Part shown: positions 45,950-57,041 of the stretch, piece after piece | Numbering within the stretch: position 1 is the first letter of the stretch | Layout of the letters: every line of letters begins with the position of its first letter | Assembly (NCBI GenBank): GCA_009763385.1 | Contig: CM019830.1 | Location: forward strand, 97,652,649 to 97,716,648 | Source of the DNA: Coix lacryma-jobi var. lacryma-jobi | Lineage: Eukaryota > Streptophyta > Magnoliopsida > Poales > Poaceae | Reading direction: 5' to 3' | DNA: 64,000 bases | Translations under genes and position numbers: made by a program | The notes under the pieces: model-generated | Database searches by the model: none | Told to the model about the DNA's origin: nothing | Seen by the model: the letters and a program-made list of their open reading frames with translations, nothing else

Positions 45950-48900
45950 CCACGTCTTACGAAAGGACAAAGAAGGGATAAAGGCAAAACTTTACATGAC
46001 AGAGATTCGAGAAAGTCGGGGTAGTTCTTTGCTAAGAAGTCTTCAGATTCCCAAGTAGCTTCTTCTTCAGAGTGCTGGTTCCACTGGATTTTGTACCATC
46101 TTGTGGTGGTTCTTCGGGTAACGCGATCCTTGTGGTCCAACACGCGAACTGGATATTCTGAGTAGGACAGATCAGGCTCTAGCTCGACACCTTCAACTTC
46201 CACGACATGTTCTGGTACTCTGAGACACTTCTTGAGTTGGGAGACATGGAAAACATTGTGGACAGCGGAGAGATGATCGGGCAACTTCAGCTTGTAAGCT
46301 ACCTTGCCACAACATTCCAAAATCTCAAACGGACCAATGTAGCGGGGTGCTAACTTTCCTTTGACTCCAAAACGAGTGACTCCTTTGGTTGGTGAGACCT
46401 TGAGATATACATAATCTCCAACTTGAAACTTCAGAGGTCGACGTCTCTTGTCAGCGTAGCTCTTCTGTCGAGATTGGGCAATCTTCATATTCTCTGTATC
46501 TGCTTGACTTTCTCTTCCATATCTTTGACCAGGTCAACTCCAAAGAATTCTCTTTCTCCGGGCTCAGACCAACTGAGGGGTGTACGACAACGACGACCGT
46601 ACAGTGCTTCAAAGGGTGCCATTTTGATGCTCTCTTGGTAACTGTTATTATAAGAGAACTCTGCCAAAGGCAAACAGTCATCCCAAGTATCTGCGAAGGT
46701 AAGAACACAGGCTCTCAACATGTCCTCCAGCACTTGGTTGACTCGCTCAGTTTGTCCATCAGTTTGAGGATGATATGCGTACTATGCAAGAGCTTGGTTC
46801 CAAGTGAGGTATGGAACGCTTTCCAAAACTTAGCGACAAACTGGGTACCACGGTCAGAGACAATGGTCTTGGGTATGCCATGAAGTTTCACTATGTGTTC
46901 TTGTACAAGGTGGCATACATGGGGACGGTGTAACTGGTCTTCACTGGAGAAAGTGAGCTTGCTTGGTGAGTCGGTCCACGATTACCCAAATGGAATCAAA
47001 ACCTTTCTGGGTCTTGGGTAGTCCATTGACAAAATCCATACTAATGTCGTCCCATTTCCAAGCGGGTACTGACAAAGGTTGCAATTCTCCTCCAGGCTTC
47101 ATGTGTACTGCCTTGACTCTTTGGCAGGTATCACACTGAGCGACATACCGGGCAATCTCAATCTTCATTTTAGTCCACCAGAATCTCTGCTTTAAGTCTT
47201 GGTACATCTTGTTACTGCCGGGGTGAATAGAGAATCTGGTCAAGTGTGCTTCATCAAGGATTAACTGTCTCAATTCAGGCACCTTGGGAACTACTAGACG
47301 GTTCTTGAACCAAACAACTCCTACATCATCGATCCTGAAACAATCAGCCTTTCCGGTCTGGACCTTTTCGATGATGTGCTTGATTCCAGGGTTATCCTTC
47401 TGAGCAGCAATGACTTGATCCTTGATGGATGTTTCTATGCTGACATTGTTCAGGCTTCCTTGCGGATCATTTCGATACCCATCCTTTCAAGTTCATGGCA
47501 CAAGGAAAGATCATAGGGCTTCGTCGTCAGACAGTTGCAGTATGACTTGCGACTGAGGGCATCGGCAACTACATTTGCCTTACCAGGATGGTAATGTACT
47601 TCGAGATCATAATCTTTAATCAACTCAAGCCATCTTCTCTGCCTCATATTCAATTCTTCTTGAGTGAAGATATACTTTAGGCTCTTGTGATCCGTATACA
47701 TATTGCAGGTACTGCCCAACAGATAGTGACGCCAAATCTTCAAGGCATGCACGACTGCTGCTAGCTCAAGATCATGGGTGGGTAGTTTTCCTCATGTCGC
47801 TTAAGCTGTCGTGAGGCATAAGCGATTACTCGTCCTTCTTGCATCAAAACACAGCCCAAACCAGTACCAGATGCATCACAGTATACATCGAAGGGTTTCT
47901 CGATATCTGGTTGAGCTAGGACTGGTGATGTAGTTAGCAGTTTCTTCAGGCTTGAAAGGCTTGCTCACAGGCTGGTGACCAAACGAAATCCACGGAATTC
48001 TTCAACAACTCTGTGATAGGCTTGGCGACTCTGGAGAAATCTGGGATGAAACGACGATAGTATCCAGCCATTCCCATGAAGCTGCGAACTTCGCGGACAG
48101 TGGTAGGTGGCTTCCAATCCAAGATATCTGCCACTTTTTCAGGGTCAACTGACACACCTTCAGCGGACAGGACATGACCAAGGAATTGAATTCGATCTAG
48201 CCAGAATTCACATTTACTGAACTTGGCATACAGCTGGTGATCTCTGAGACGAGAGAGAACGATTCGAAGATGCTTGGCGTGATCTTCAGGAGTTCTTGAA
48301 TAGACAAGGATGTCGTCAATGAACACGACTACAAATTTATCGAGCTCTGGCATGAACACAGAGTTCATGAGATACATGAAATGAGCGGGGGCATTGGTCA
48401 AGCCAAAGGACATGACCAAGTACTCATATAGGCCGTATCTGGTGGTGAAAGCTGTTTTAGGAATGTCTTCTGGACGGATTTTTATTTGGTGATAGCCAGA
48501 TCTGAGATCAATCTTGGAGAACACTCTGGCTCCAGATAACTGGTCAAAAAGAAGGTCAATGCGAGGCAAGGGATATTTATTTGATGGTGACCTCGTTGAG
48601 CGGGCGATAGTCAACGCACAGACGAAGACTTTTGTCCTTCTTCTTCACAAAGATAGCAGGACAGCCCCAAGGAGATGAACTTGGGCGAATGAGACCCTTG
48701 TCCAATAGCTCTTGCAATTGGATCTTCAGCTCTGCCAACTCTCTGGGAGGCATTCGATAAGCTCTACGGGATATAGGAGCAGTCCCGGGCTTTAGCTCTA
48801 TGGCAAACTCAACATACGGTCGGGAGGCAGACCAGGTAGATCTTCTGGGAAGACATCAGGGAACTCACAGACCACGGGAATATCCCTGACTTCCGGAACA
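45925..48900 (-). pseudogene. Family-2 pol (RT, RNase H, IN, chromodomain), multiply frameshifted
   Basis: Open pieces in alternating frames: RT with GYHQIKI and FIDD (47946-48614), RNase H end with HYHPGKANVVADALSR (47450-47752), integrase zinc region and first Asp (46941-47282), integrase core end (46485-46733), integrase C-terminus and chromodomain (45925-46488; WYKIQWNQHSEEEATWESEDFL). At least six breaks, most of them single-base losses relative to family 1 (for example near 47780, 46935, 46785). Coding similarity starts abruptly at about 48895 (IPVVCEFPDVFP); gag and protease are deleted. Not functional as read. Confidence 0.88.
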
Positions 48901-49214
48901 CAGGCGGCATTCAACTGGGTGGTTGCTGGTTTTTGAGGCATAGGAAGTTGGAGAAGGAGTTGGAAGGTTGGCACCTCCGGAACTTAGCATCCAAAGATTG
49001 ATTTTGAACGCAACTGACTGATAAGATTCATTGATGCAAGGGTAGATGACTGATACAGAGGTTCGATAGATAACCACTGACTAACAAAGGAAAGGTACAA
49101 GACGCGATACAGACTCGACTAGACAGAAGACCAACTAACGCCCCAAACCTAGACTTAAGGCTTTAGGTGAGCAGATGGCATAGACACAACGAAGCTAGTC
49201 GTCATCGATGATGA
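48901..49214 (-). other. Spacer after the H3-like ORF, with deletion scar of gag and protease
   Basis: About 300 nt between the H3-like ORF and the start of pol similarity. I see no Gag or protease motif. Family 1 has about 2 kb of gag and protease sequence at the corresponding place. Confidence 0.6.
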
Positions 49215-49802
49215 TCATCTCTTCATCGTCATCTTCATCTTCGATGATGAGTTCGGGCTCTTCCTCTCATCCTCGTCCTCGGCATGGACATCTTCTGCAG
49301 GTTCCACTTCTTCATTCTGGTCTGGCTCATGTTCTACTTCAGGTTCCTCCACGACTCCATCTTCTGGATCCTCAGCAACAGGTGGAGCCACGGGGTGAAG
49401 TTGGTTGTACAGTTGATGTACTTCCTCATGAAGCATATCATTGTACTGCTCAATCTGGGCAGTGTACTGCTGCAGTCCATGGAGCTGGGCTCTGGTAACG
49501 TCTTCGCGGGTCCAAGCATCATTGCGCTGCTCGATAGCGCGAACCGTGTTCCGATTGGCCTGCTCCAGGGAAGCTCGTGCCTCATAAAACTCCATGCGGG
49601 AAAGATAGAAGTCATGCTCCATGTTTTCCATCTCAGCCTTCAGATTCTTGATTTCCTCCTTCAGGTTCTTGCGGGTGCGGCGGGGAAAACGACGACCATT
49701 GGAGGATTCTCCAGTTTCTTCCCCGGTGCGTGGCGCCAGCTGATGACGCGGCACACCGTTCGGTCCAGTCGACTTGCGAGCAGTCCGCTTGAGGATTACC
49801 AT
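49215..49802 (-). CDS. Extra ORF with H3-tail-like N-terminus (family 2)
   Basis: 195 aa from the ATG at 49802. The N-terminus MVILKRTARKSTG, then GVPRHQLAPR, aligns with histone H3 at K4 T6 A7 R8 K9 S10 T11 G12 P16 R17 Q19 L20 A21, with the same one-residue Val insertion before Pro16 as in family 1. Residues about 45-130 are coiled-coil-like (LKEEIKNLKAEMENMEHD); residues about 145-180 are acidic. A one-base loss near 49275 probably shifts the tail: the alternative frame there continues as an acidic run to about 49200. The ORF is shorter than the family-1 protein, lacking its middle part. A CAG acceptor-like site (49805-49807) precedes the ATG by two bases. Confidence 0.75.
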   Translation of the reverse strand: MVILKRTARKSTGPNGVPRHQLAPRTGEETGESSNGRRFPRRTRKNLKEEIKNLKAEMENMEHDFYLSRMEFYEARASLEQANRNTVRAIEQRNDAWTREDVTRAQLHGLQQYTAQIEQYNDMLHEEVHQLYNQLHPVAPPVAEDPEDGVVEEPEVEHEPDQNEEVEPAEDVHAEDEDERKSPNSSSKMKMTMKR

Positions 49803-50110
49803 ATCTGGACAAGAGGTTATAGGTGAGAAAGGCTAGCAAGAAAAGGTAAAGGCATACTAACCCAACCGACTTAGAGAGGAAGTTATTATCTTAAGTGATT
49901 ATGACATGATGCATGATTCGTTCCTACGGAACAAGGCAATGCAACTACTAAGGTAAGGTACATAGGGCTTATACAAGTTGTCTTGCTACTAGTTGCCAAA
50001 GATCAGATGAGATGAGAGAAGCAATTTGGACTCAAAATAGTCAAGTTTAGTTTTGGACTTAAAAAACCTTTTGAAGTTTTCGCAACAAGATTGCAACGTC
50101 GTAGTGAGAT
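49803..50110 (-). other. 5' leader of family 2
   Basis: The leader between primer site and ORF has no conserved frame. It ends CTTGTCCAG at 49805, a possible splice acceptor for the donor at 50597/50596 in the LTR (intron of 793 nt). Confidence 0.45.
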
Positions 50111-50122
50111 GCTCCGATACCA
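50111..50122 (-). promoter_or_regulatory. Primer binding site, family 2
   Basis: The minus strand reads TGGTATCGGAGC, one base different from the initiator-Met site, three bases from the LTR. Confidence 0.9.
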
Positions 50123-50544
50123 CTCTGTGACGTAACGACCCTAATCCCATGGCCCACTGATCACTATCAACCACTGACAGTCGATCCGTACAGCCAAGAG
50201 ATTAAGACCGGGTTCGCCACTGGGCTACATCAGTGCCCGATGTCCGCAGGATCAGCTCACAATTCAGTTACAATCTCTTGAACATTTTGACAAATAACAT
50301 CGGAGTAAATAGCGGAAGACTTAAATAACAATAGTTTTACAAACCAGTGTTCAACATAAACTTAAAGTGAAGTTATTACAGACCCTAGTTCAAATAGAGT
50401 TGGCAGGGTAGCAGATGACAACAACTAAAAGATAAAGATACATCACCCAGCCCGAGGGTGAATAATCACTCATCGGCCTCATCGGCCTCTTCCTGAACAA
50501 CAGTCACACAGCAGGGTCCAAGGCATACTGAGGAATCTGCCATA

Positions 50545-50600
50545 CCTGCAACATGGGTAAAAGAACCCTGAGTACAAAGGTACTCAACAAGACTTACCCG
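50545..50600 (-). promoter_or_regulatory. Splice-donor and hairpin module, family 2 (5' LTR)
   Basis: Same sequence as 42037-42092, in the LTR that would drive transcription. The GT of the donor is at 50597/50596. Confidence 0.6.
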
Positions 50601-53274
50601 ACTAAAGAAAAGGGAGAAGACTCAGGTATGAGAGGCTTAGGGTAGTCAAGGTAAGGCTTTAAGCAAGTTCAAGTATTTTGCAGAAAAGCATTTTTGTAAA
50701 CCTTATTTTATTTTTGAAAGATTCAGTATTTCTCAATTCTTCATCATTCATGATTCATTTTACATTTCAAAACATTCCTAGTTGAGAACCACTCCCTGTT
50801 GACAGTCAGTGACTAAGTCTCCATAACCGAGGAGCAGCGTTAATCCGGATAAATAATACTCAGCTGAGGGTCCCTATCCACACTGCATATGTAGCACCCA
50901 AGCTTGCATATGCCAACTCGTCTACCACGATTCCTCCAAGATTGGGCCCGGTCCTACGCCACCCGGAAGTACAGTACACCACTCCAATTCGGGACTTTAA
51001 CCCTCCAATTTTTCCGTCAGCGACAAGTACCTTGGGACTCTAACCCAAGAGTACAGGTCCTGACACGTGGGTACATGCTACTTCCGCCATCTCTCCACTC
51101 CCAGTGCGCGGTTGTCGGTCCAATAAAGGATTCCTCGGAGCCGAAGCTTTCCGTAGTATGTGAATAGTTGCAAGTCTTAGTCAATCAGGCCCCCATACAG
51201 GTGGTCCCTAAATTTTTCCAGCCAGCGACAAGCACCTCGGGACTCTAACCCAAGAGTACAGGTCCTGTCAGTTTTTTCAACCCTGTCCCGGTCGGTGTCA
51301 ACTGTTGAGTCCCGGACTACAACATGACGGCACCGTACGCAAGGACAACCTCTCCTTCCCATTGACTAAGTACGGATCAGATACTTAGCCAATAGTGGGA
51401 GTAAACCAGAAATTCCCATAAATATTCTTAAAGTGATCACACTTTGAAATTGGCATTTTTATTGCAAATCTATCATATAGCATTGCTAAGCATTTTGCAA
51501 ATAGTTTTTGAAAAGCAGGTATCGGGTGTATCATTGGTCAAGGTAGATAATGCATCAGATAGGATTTCACTCAACTCCTATCAACCTAATGCAACAATTT
51601 AACTCAAAGACATTTAAGGAAACATTTATAAATTCAAGGAAAGGGTTAAATGCACCGGGGCTTGCCTTGGATGGCAAAAAGAGCAGACTCGGGGTAGGTG
51701 TAGCTGTCGGAGCTCGGAATTGACTCGGGGACAGATCCTTCGGCGGCTACCTCGACTTCAGGGCCTTCTTCGTCAACTATACGGATGCAATGATGAATGC
51801 TCATGAGAATGATGATATGGACTTAAGGTGCAAGACAATACCACAGATTCAAGATTACTCTTAGGCAAGGCATAATCGAAATCTAGGTTGAGCATAAAAG
51901 GTAACCATTTCTTCCTTAAGCAAAATTGATTAAACTAGACTTTATCATAACTATCCTAAGCATCAACCAAACATAGCATCACAAACATCATAGACCAAAG
52001 GGTAGGGGTCTATGAACATCAAGCAATCCAAAGGTCACATCACAGGGCATCCAACGCTAACCCTAATCATTTCTTTCTATTTTTCTTAATTATTTAAAAA
52101 GGTCATTTTATGAAGGTGCTCCAAAAATTACCAAATTAATCACACAAGTTCATTAGGGTACAAGTATATGGCAAAACAAATTTTATAATTTTTGGAGGTC
52201 ATTATGGTGCTCAATTAAATCTAGACATTAATTAACAAAAGGCACTATTCCTTAATTAAAATAAAGCTCAAAAATCAACTTGCTCCAAAAGACATCAAAA
52301 TTTTACCAGAGACTCAGAAAGGCATAACTAGCACATAAAAATTTATCTCCAGATTTTTGGAGTTATAGATCACTCCCCAAAAATACCAAAACCTTCATTT
52401 TTCAAATAAAAGGGGAATTTTTACATTTTCAAATTCTTGCGGAAAAGTCAAGTTTCACATTTTTATAAAATACTACACAGTGCAAGGAGCATACCATAAT
52501 TTTCTCAGCATTTAAAGAACAACAGATTAATTCACACAAAAAAGAGAAAACAGAACACTATTCACAACTCTCAGAAAAAGAAAAGAGCACTGTGCTCCTT
52601 CTATGAAGGGCTCGGGCGAAACGGGCTCGGGCGAGTCGGAAAGTGAGTACTCCGTTCGAGGCCTGGCTCGACGAAGCGGAGGGTGCACGAGTTCACTCGA
52701 GGCCTGGCTCGAGCGAAGTGGTGAGGGTCTGTCCGCCGAGGCTCGGGCTCGGGCGAGACGGAGAAGGAAGCAGAGGCCAGAGGCTCGGGTGCTTACCACG
52801 TGTCGGAGGCAGGCTCGAGGGTGAGGCTCGACACGCGCTCGAGGGTTAGGCTCGAGGAATGAGGCTCGACACGTGCTCGAGGGTGAGGCTCGACACGTGC
52901 TCGAGGGTGAGGCTCGGTGGAGCTCCTTCGGCGGCGAGCGGCGAGCGGCGCGCCGGCGATCCTGCGCAACACACGGGACCGCAAGGGCCTAGTCAGAGTC
53001 GCACGGAACCGAGGAACACGACACGGGGGTCGGAGGGAGATGATCAAGATCGGGGAGAGAGTATTTCTCAACCCGAGCCTTACCGGCGTTTCGCCGGAGA
53101 TGGGAGACGGGGTTACGCCGGGCAACTGGAGGCGTCGGAGGTGAAATTGAGGAGGGGAAAAACTTCCCAAGGGTGCGGCGGAGCTTCTGAGCTAGGTTGT
53201 GGAGCGGCGGAGGCACTGGACTGGCCTGGCCACGGTGGCGGAGATGAGTGAGGGAGGTCGGAGCTCCGGCGGGC

Positions 53275-53281
53275 TTTTATA
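53275..53281 (-). promoter_or_regulatory. LTR TATA box, family 2 (5' LTR)
   Basis: TATAAAA on the minus strand; expected start of transcription lies about 30 nt further left. Confidence 0.7.
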
Positions 53282-54432
53282 GGCACGGCCAGGGCCGGTA
53301 GAGACCTCGGGGTTGCGCGGGTGAGGTTTGCGGGGGCGTGCGCACTCGATTGCGCTCTGGCGGATAAACTGGCGTGCAGCCGGGGCTCGGGCGCAAGCTC
53401 GGCCGGCAATGGCCACGCGGCGGCGGCGCGCAGGGCTCTGTAGGGGACGGGAGCGCGGGTCAGCGCTCGCTTTGTGCGGGCGCGGAGGGGACAAGGGAAC
53501 AGCGGCGCAGGTTGGTGGCGCGTGGGGAGCAGCCAGGCGTGCGGCGCCGCGGTTGCCAGCGGGCTGGCCATTGGCCGGGCCCCCCCTCTAGCGGGAAGAA
53601 GAACCAGTAGACTAGGCTAGGGTTTGACTTTTGAGCAGTTTCAGAAATTTGCAAATTACTCCCAAAATTTGAACTGTGCGACAAAAACTCAAAACATCAA
53701 AGTTGCTTAGAAAACGAGATCTACAACTTTGTCAATATGAACTTTTCAAATTCCAAATAGTTTTTGAACAATATTTGAAAACAGTAAAGGAGACACTTTT
53801 TCAACTTGATTCAAATCAACATTACTCTGGATTTCAAACTGAAACTTGAAAATCTGTAAACATGAAAGTTGTTCCTTTTATCAAAACCTACAACTTTGCT
53901 ATTATACACTTTTCCAGAAACTCATTTGTTTTTGAACTCATTTTGGAAACTGAAAAGAGGACAAAAACTGGAGTTTGCTTGAATTTGAAATAACTCAAAA
54001 CTTTGTACTGCAACTTGAAATTTGTAAATACCAAAGTTGTTTCTTTTTGACAGATCTACAACTTTGCTTTTTGGACCATCCCAAATTTTGAATAATTTTT
54101 GAATCACAACACGAGGGATAAAATCCAGGATTGGAAATCAGGGTTTTGCAAAGAGATTTGAAATCAAATTCTGATTTTTGAACTTTGGCCAACACAACAA
54201 CACTTCAAGACACCAAAGGAACAAGAATTACACAAAGTTAATCACAGAGATGAAATTACCATTCTGCCCTAGTAGAGAGAAGTGGGCTAAATAGGGTTTT
54301 TGCAATAGAGATAATTCACATAAAATGATACACTTAGCAAAATGCAAACACATGAACTCATGATCAAGATGCTTAATGGTGATAATGATGATATGTCAAG
54401 TTAACTACATGCTAAACACCAGAGGTGTTACA

Positions 54433-55183
54433 CCACGTGCCGCCCAGTCGACCACCGCGCCTACCTCATGGAGAGTCTCGCCTCCGCGCCAGCCTCTCCA
54501 CGCCGCCACGCGTCGACCGTCCTTTTTGCGGACCTCCCTCCGGTTTTGAGGCCGAAACCGGGAAACCTGGGCCTTCCCCCGGTTTTGAGGCCGAAACCGG
54601 GAAACCTGTCCTCAGGCTGAGTTTTGTGGCCCAAACTCAGAAACCCGTGCGCCCAGGTTTGAGGCCCAAACCTGGAAACCGTCCTTGTCGAGTTTTGAGG
54701 CCCAAACTCGGAAACCGGCCACCCCAAGTTTTGAGGCCCAAACTCGGAAACCGTCGAGGGTAGCTTTTCGAGGCTCAGCTACCGAACCCGCGCCGTAGGC
54801 GGGATGTGGTTCGCACACCCCGAGTTCCAGCACCGATGTCGGAGCATGTCCAGCCTCCACGCCGGGCACAGTGCATTCGCCATCCTCCTCGGCCTCCCGC
54901 CAAGTGTCACGACGCCATCACCTTCCTCCCGACTCGGCCGATGCACCGCACATCCCCATGCGCTCTTGCTTGTCGACGCCACATGCCAGCTACCACAGCT
55001 AGTCCTCAGGTCTCCCGTTCCATCGGTCCAAGCTCCACGTCCACCCTTCACCGCTCCCGGTCTGTCGGCACGGCACGTCTCCACTTGACCTTCACCTTAC
55101 CTTCGACCACTGCCCGAGCTCCGCACCTGCACATCAACACAGCCAAGAGACATGTTGCCCGTTGATCGATCACTCATCACTCA
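54433..55183 (-). repeat. Sirevirus LTR, right part, fused to pol
   Basis: Continuation of 40870-41615 after the chromovirus, beginning with the second CCACG. It holds the hairpin array (about 54533-54785). It lacks the last ~30 bp of the LTR and is joined directly to the start of RT coding sequence of the next element, so RT, RNase H and the polypurine tract were deleted. Confidence 0.82.
54533..54785 (-). repeat. Hairpin array, sirevirus LTR
   Basis: Seven inverted repeats with stems of type CCGGTTT/AAACCGG (twice), TGAGTTT/AAACTCA, CAGGTTT/AAACCTG, CGAGTTT/AAACTCG, one mismatched unit, and GTAGCT/AGCTAC. Loops contain GAGGCC or TGGCCC. Confidence 0.8.
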
Positions 55184-56334
55184 GGAAGGGAACCACAAGG
55201 GCACATATCAACCTTGTGTTCCCAAAAACCCATTTTGTCCCAATAGGCTTACAGTCTGGAGGAGGTGGAACTAAAACCCAAACCCGATTTCGCTCAAAAT
55301 TCTCTAACTCCTCATGCATGGCATTGACCCAATCCGGATGCGTCAAAGCGTGTCCAACATCTCGGGGCTCAAAATCAGCAACAAAAGCAGAATGAGCAAA
55401 GTGAGAGATTTGAGACCTGGACCGAGTGACACGTTCGTCAATGTTGTCGATCATCTGCTGAGGGGGGTGTTGGCACTGGATGTGTCGTGGCGCCTCCCAT
55501 GCAGAAGTGATCTCCCCCTCAATAGCAGCTGGTGCCTCCCCGGGTACAAAAGGTACCGCTCGGGGTGGCGGATCCCACGGCCCCCAGGAAGAAGACGTGT
55601 CGGGGCCGTGAGTCGTCGTAGAAGCCGCTCCTTGCGGCAAAGCAGGTGGAGGGGGTGCTGGATCATCCATACCTTCAGCACCCTCGTCCTCGTCATCAAA
55701 AAGAGGCTCACCAACCTCATGATCACCTGCACGCTCAAAACGAGAAGAAGGACAAACTATGGTCTCGTCGAAGGTGACATCGGATGTCTCCATGACTCGG
55801 TTAGTGTCAAGGTTAAGTACACGATAAGCTCGAGTGTGAGTGCCATAACCCAAAAACACACCGTCAGAAGAACGAGACTCAAACTTGTCCAGATTGCCCT
55901 TTTGAGTATAAAACAATGGCAACCAAAAACTCGAAAATAACTCACCTTGGGCAGTTTTCCAAAACGCAACTCATAAGAAGTCTTTTTCAAGAAAGCTCGG
56001 AGAAAGATGCGATTTGAAATGTAGCATGCAGTGCTCATAGCTTCGGCCCAATATCGCCTAGGAGTCCTATGCTCATCAAGCATCGTCCTGGCCATCTCTA
56101 CAAGGGTCCGATTCTTTCTCTCTACAACACCATTCTGTGGCGGTGTGTAGGGGGAAGAAAACTGATGCTCTAAACCCAAAGAGTTACAAAACTTCTCAAA
56201 ATCCGAATTCTTGAATTCGGAACCATTATCACTCCTAATAGCTCGCATCGAGTTCAAAGGGAACTCATTCTGAAGACGCAAAATCAGATTGCGAGTAAGG
56301 AGAAAGTCTCGGTCTTCTCAGCTAAAAAGAAGAC
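55184..56334 (-). pseudogene. Sirevirus integrase end and truncated RT
   Basis: Two overlapping frames, 55757-56281 (integrase: RSDNGSEF, NGVVERKNRTL, second and third catalytic acids) and 55170-55922 (GNLDKFESRSSDGVFLGYG, then the linker and the RT start CKPIGTKWVF). A one-base shift separates them at about 55910, another separates them from the upstream part near 56330. RT ends within its first motif, where LTR sequence follows. Confidence 0.85.
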
Positions 56335-57027
56335 TCACGAATATCTCGAAAAGTCGTCAACAACAACAAGCACATACCACTTCCCCCCAACTGAGCTCAC
56401 CCGAGCCGGACCAACAAGGTCCATGTGCAAAAGCTCTCCAGGGCGCTTGGTCATGATCTGAGTCACTGGATGGTGGGGAGCGGCAACCATCTTCCCATGT
56501 CTACAAGAGTGGCAAACAAGATCCTTCTCCATGGATAACTTGGGCAATCCTTGGATTAGGCCAAGTGAACTAAGTCTTGCAAGCAAGTCGAAGCTCAAAT
56601 GTCCAAATCTCCTATGCCACTTCCAAAGAGCAGAGGAGGAAGGTCCAGCCACAAGACAATGAGAAATGCCAAAAGACTCCGAGAAATTCGCACAAAAGAC
56701 TTTTCCAAAGGGCGAAATCATACAAACAAGATTGCCCTGAGAATCCAAAATACGACTAAGATTCGGTTTAAAACGAATCTCATAGTCGTCGTCAAAGAGT
56801 TGCGAAACAGAAAGAAGGTTAAAATGCAAGTTAGAAACAAGAGCAACATCTCGCAACACAAAGTGCTCATTAACTCGCACCGACCCACGAGACAACACTT
56901 TACCTTTGCTATTGTCGCCGAAGGTGATAAACTCCTTCCCGGTGACTGGACTAAGACTGGAGAACCACTTGGCGTTTCCGGTCATGTGCCTCGAGCAACA
57001 GGAATCCACCAACCAAACGTTCTCCAA
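56335..57027 (-). pseudogene. Sirevirus protease and integrase N-terminal part
   Basis: Protease region with DSCCSRHMTG, where the plus-strand copy and the family have DSGCSRHM; loss of the Gly next to the active Asp and Ser should inactivate it. Then the pre-integrase region (WKWHRRFGHLSFDLL, CHSCRHGKM) and the integrase start with the first catalytic Asp (HMDLVGPARVSSVGGKW). The frame differs from gag by one base. It breaks at 56335 before the second catalytic Asp. Confidence 0.85.
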
Positions 57028-57041
57028 TCGTTTTACCTACA

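Larger units (their letters stand above)
41616..54432 (-). mobile_element. Complete family-2 Tekay-type chromovirus with target duplication
   Basis: The minus-strand order is 5' LTR (50126-54432), primer site (50111-50122), H3-like ORF, pol and chromodomain, polypurine tract (45916-45930) and 3' LTR (41616-45915). It is flanked by CCACG at 41611-41615 and 54433-54437, a clean 5-bp duplication. The internal region is only about 4.2 kb because gag and most of the protease are missing. The LTR pair is nearly identical over most of its length, so the insertion looks recent. It must have been mobilised by helper proteins, since it lacks Gag; that is inference. Confidence 0.95.
50126..54432 (-). 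repeat. 5' LTR of family 2 (4307 bp)
   Basis: Same boundaries and internal parts as the 3' LTR: TATAAAA on the minus strand at 53275-53281, tandem repeats at 52805-52920, donor module at 50545-50600. The short open frames in it (for example 50904-51167, the same as in the other LTR) reflect LTR identity, not a gene. Confidence 0.95.
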
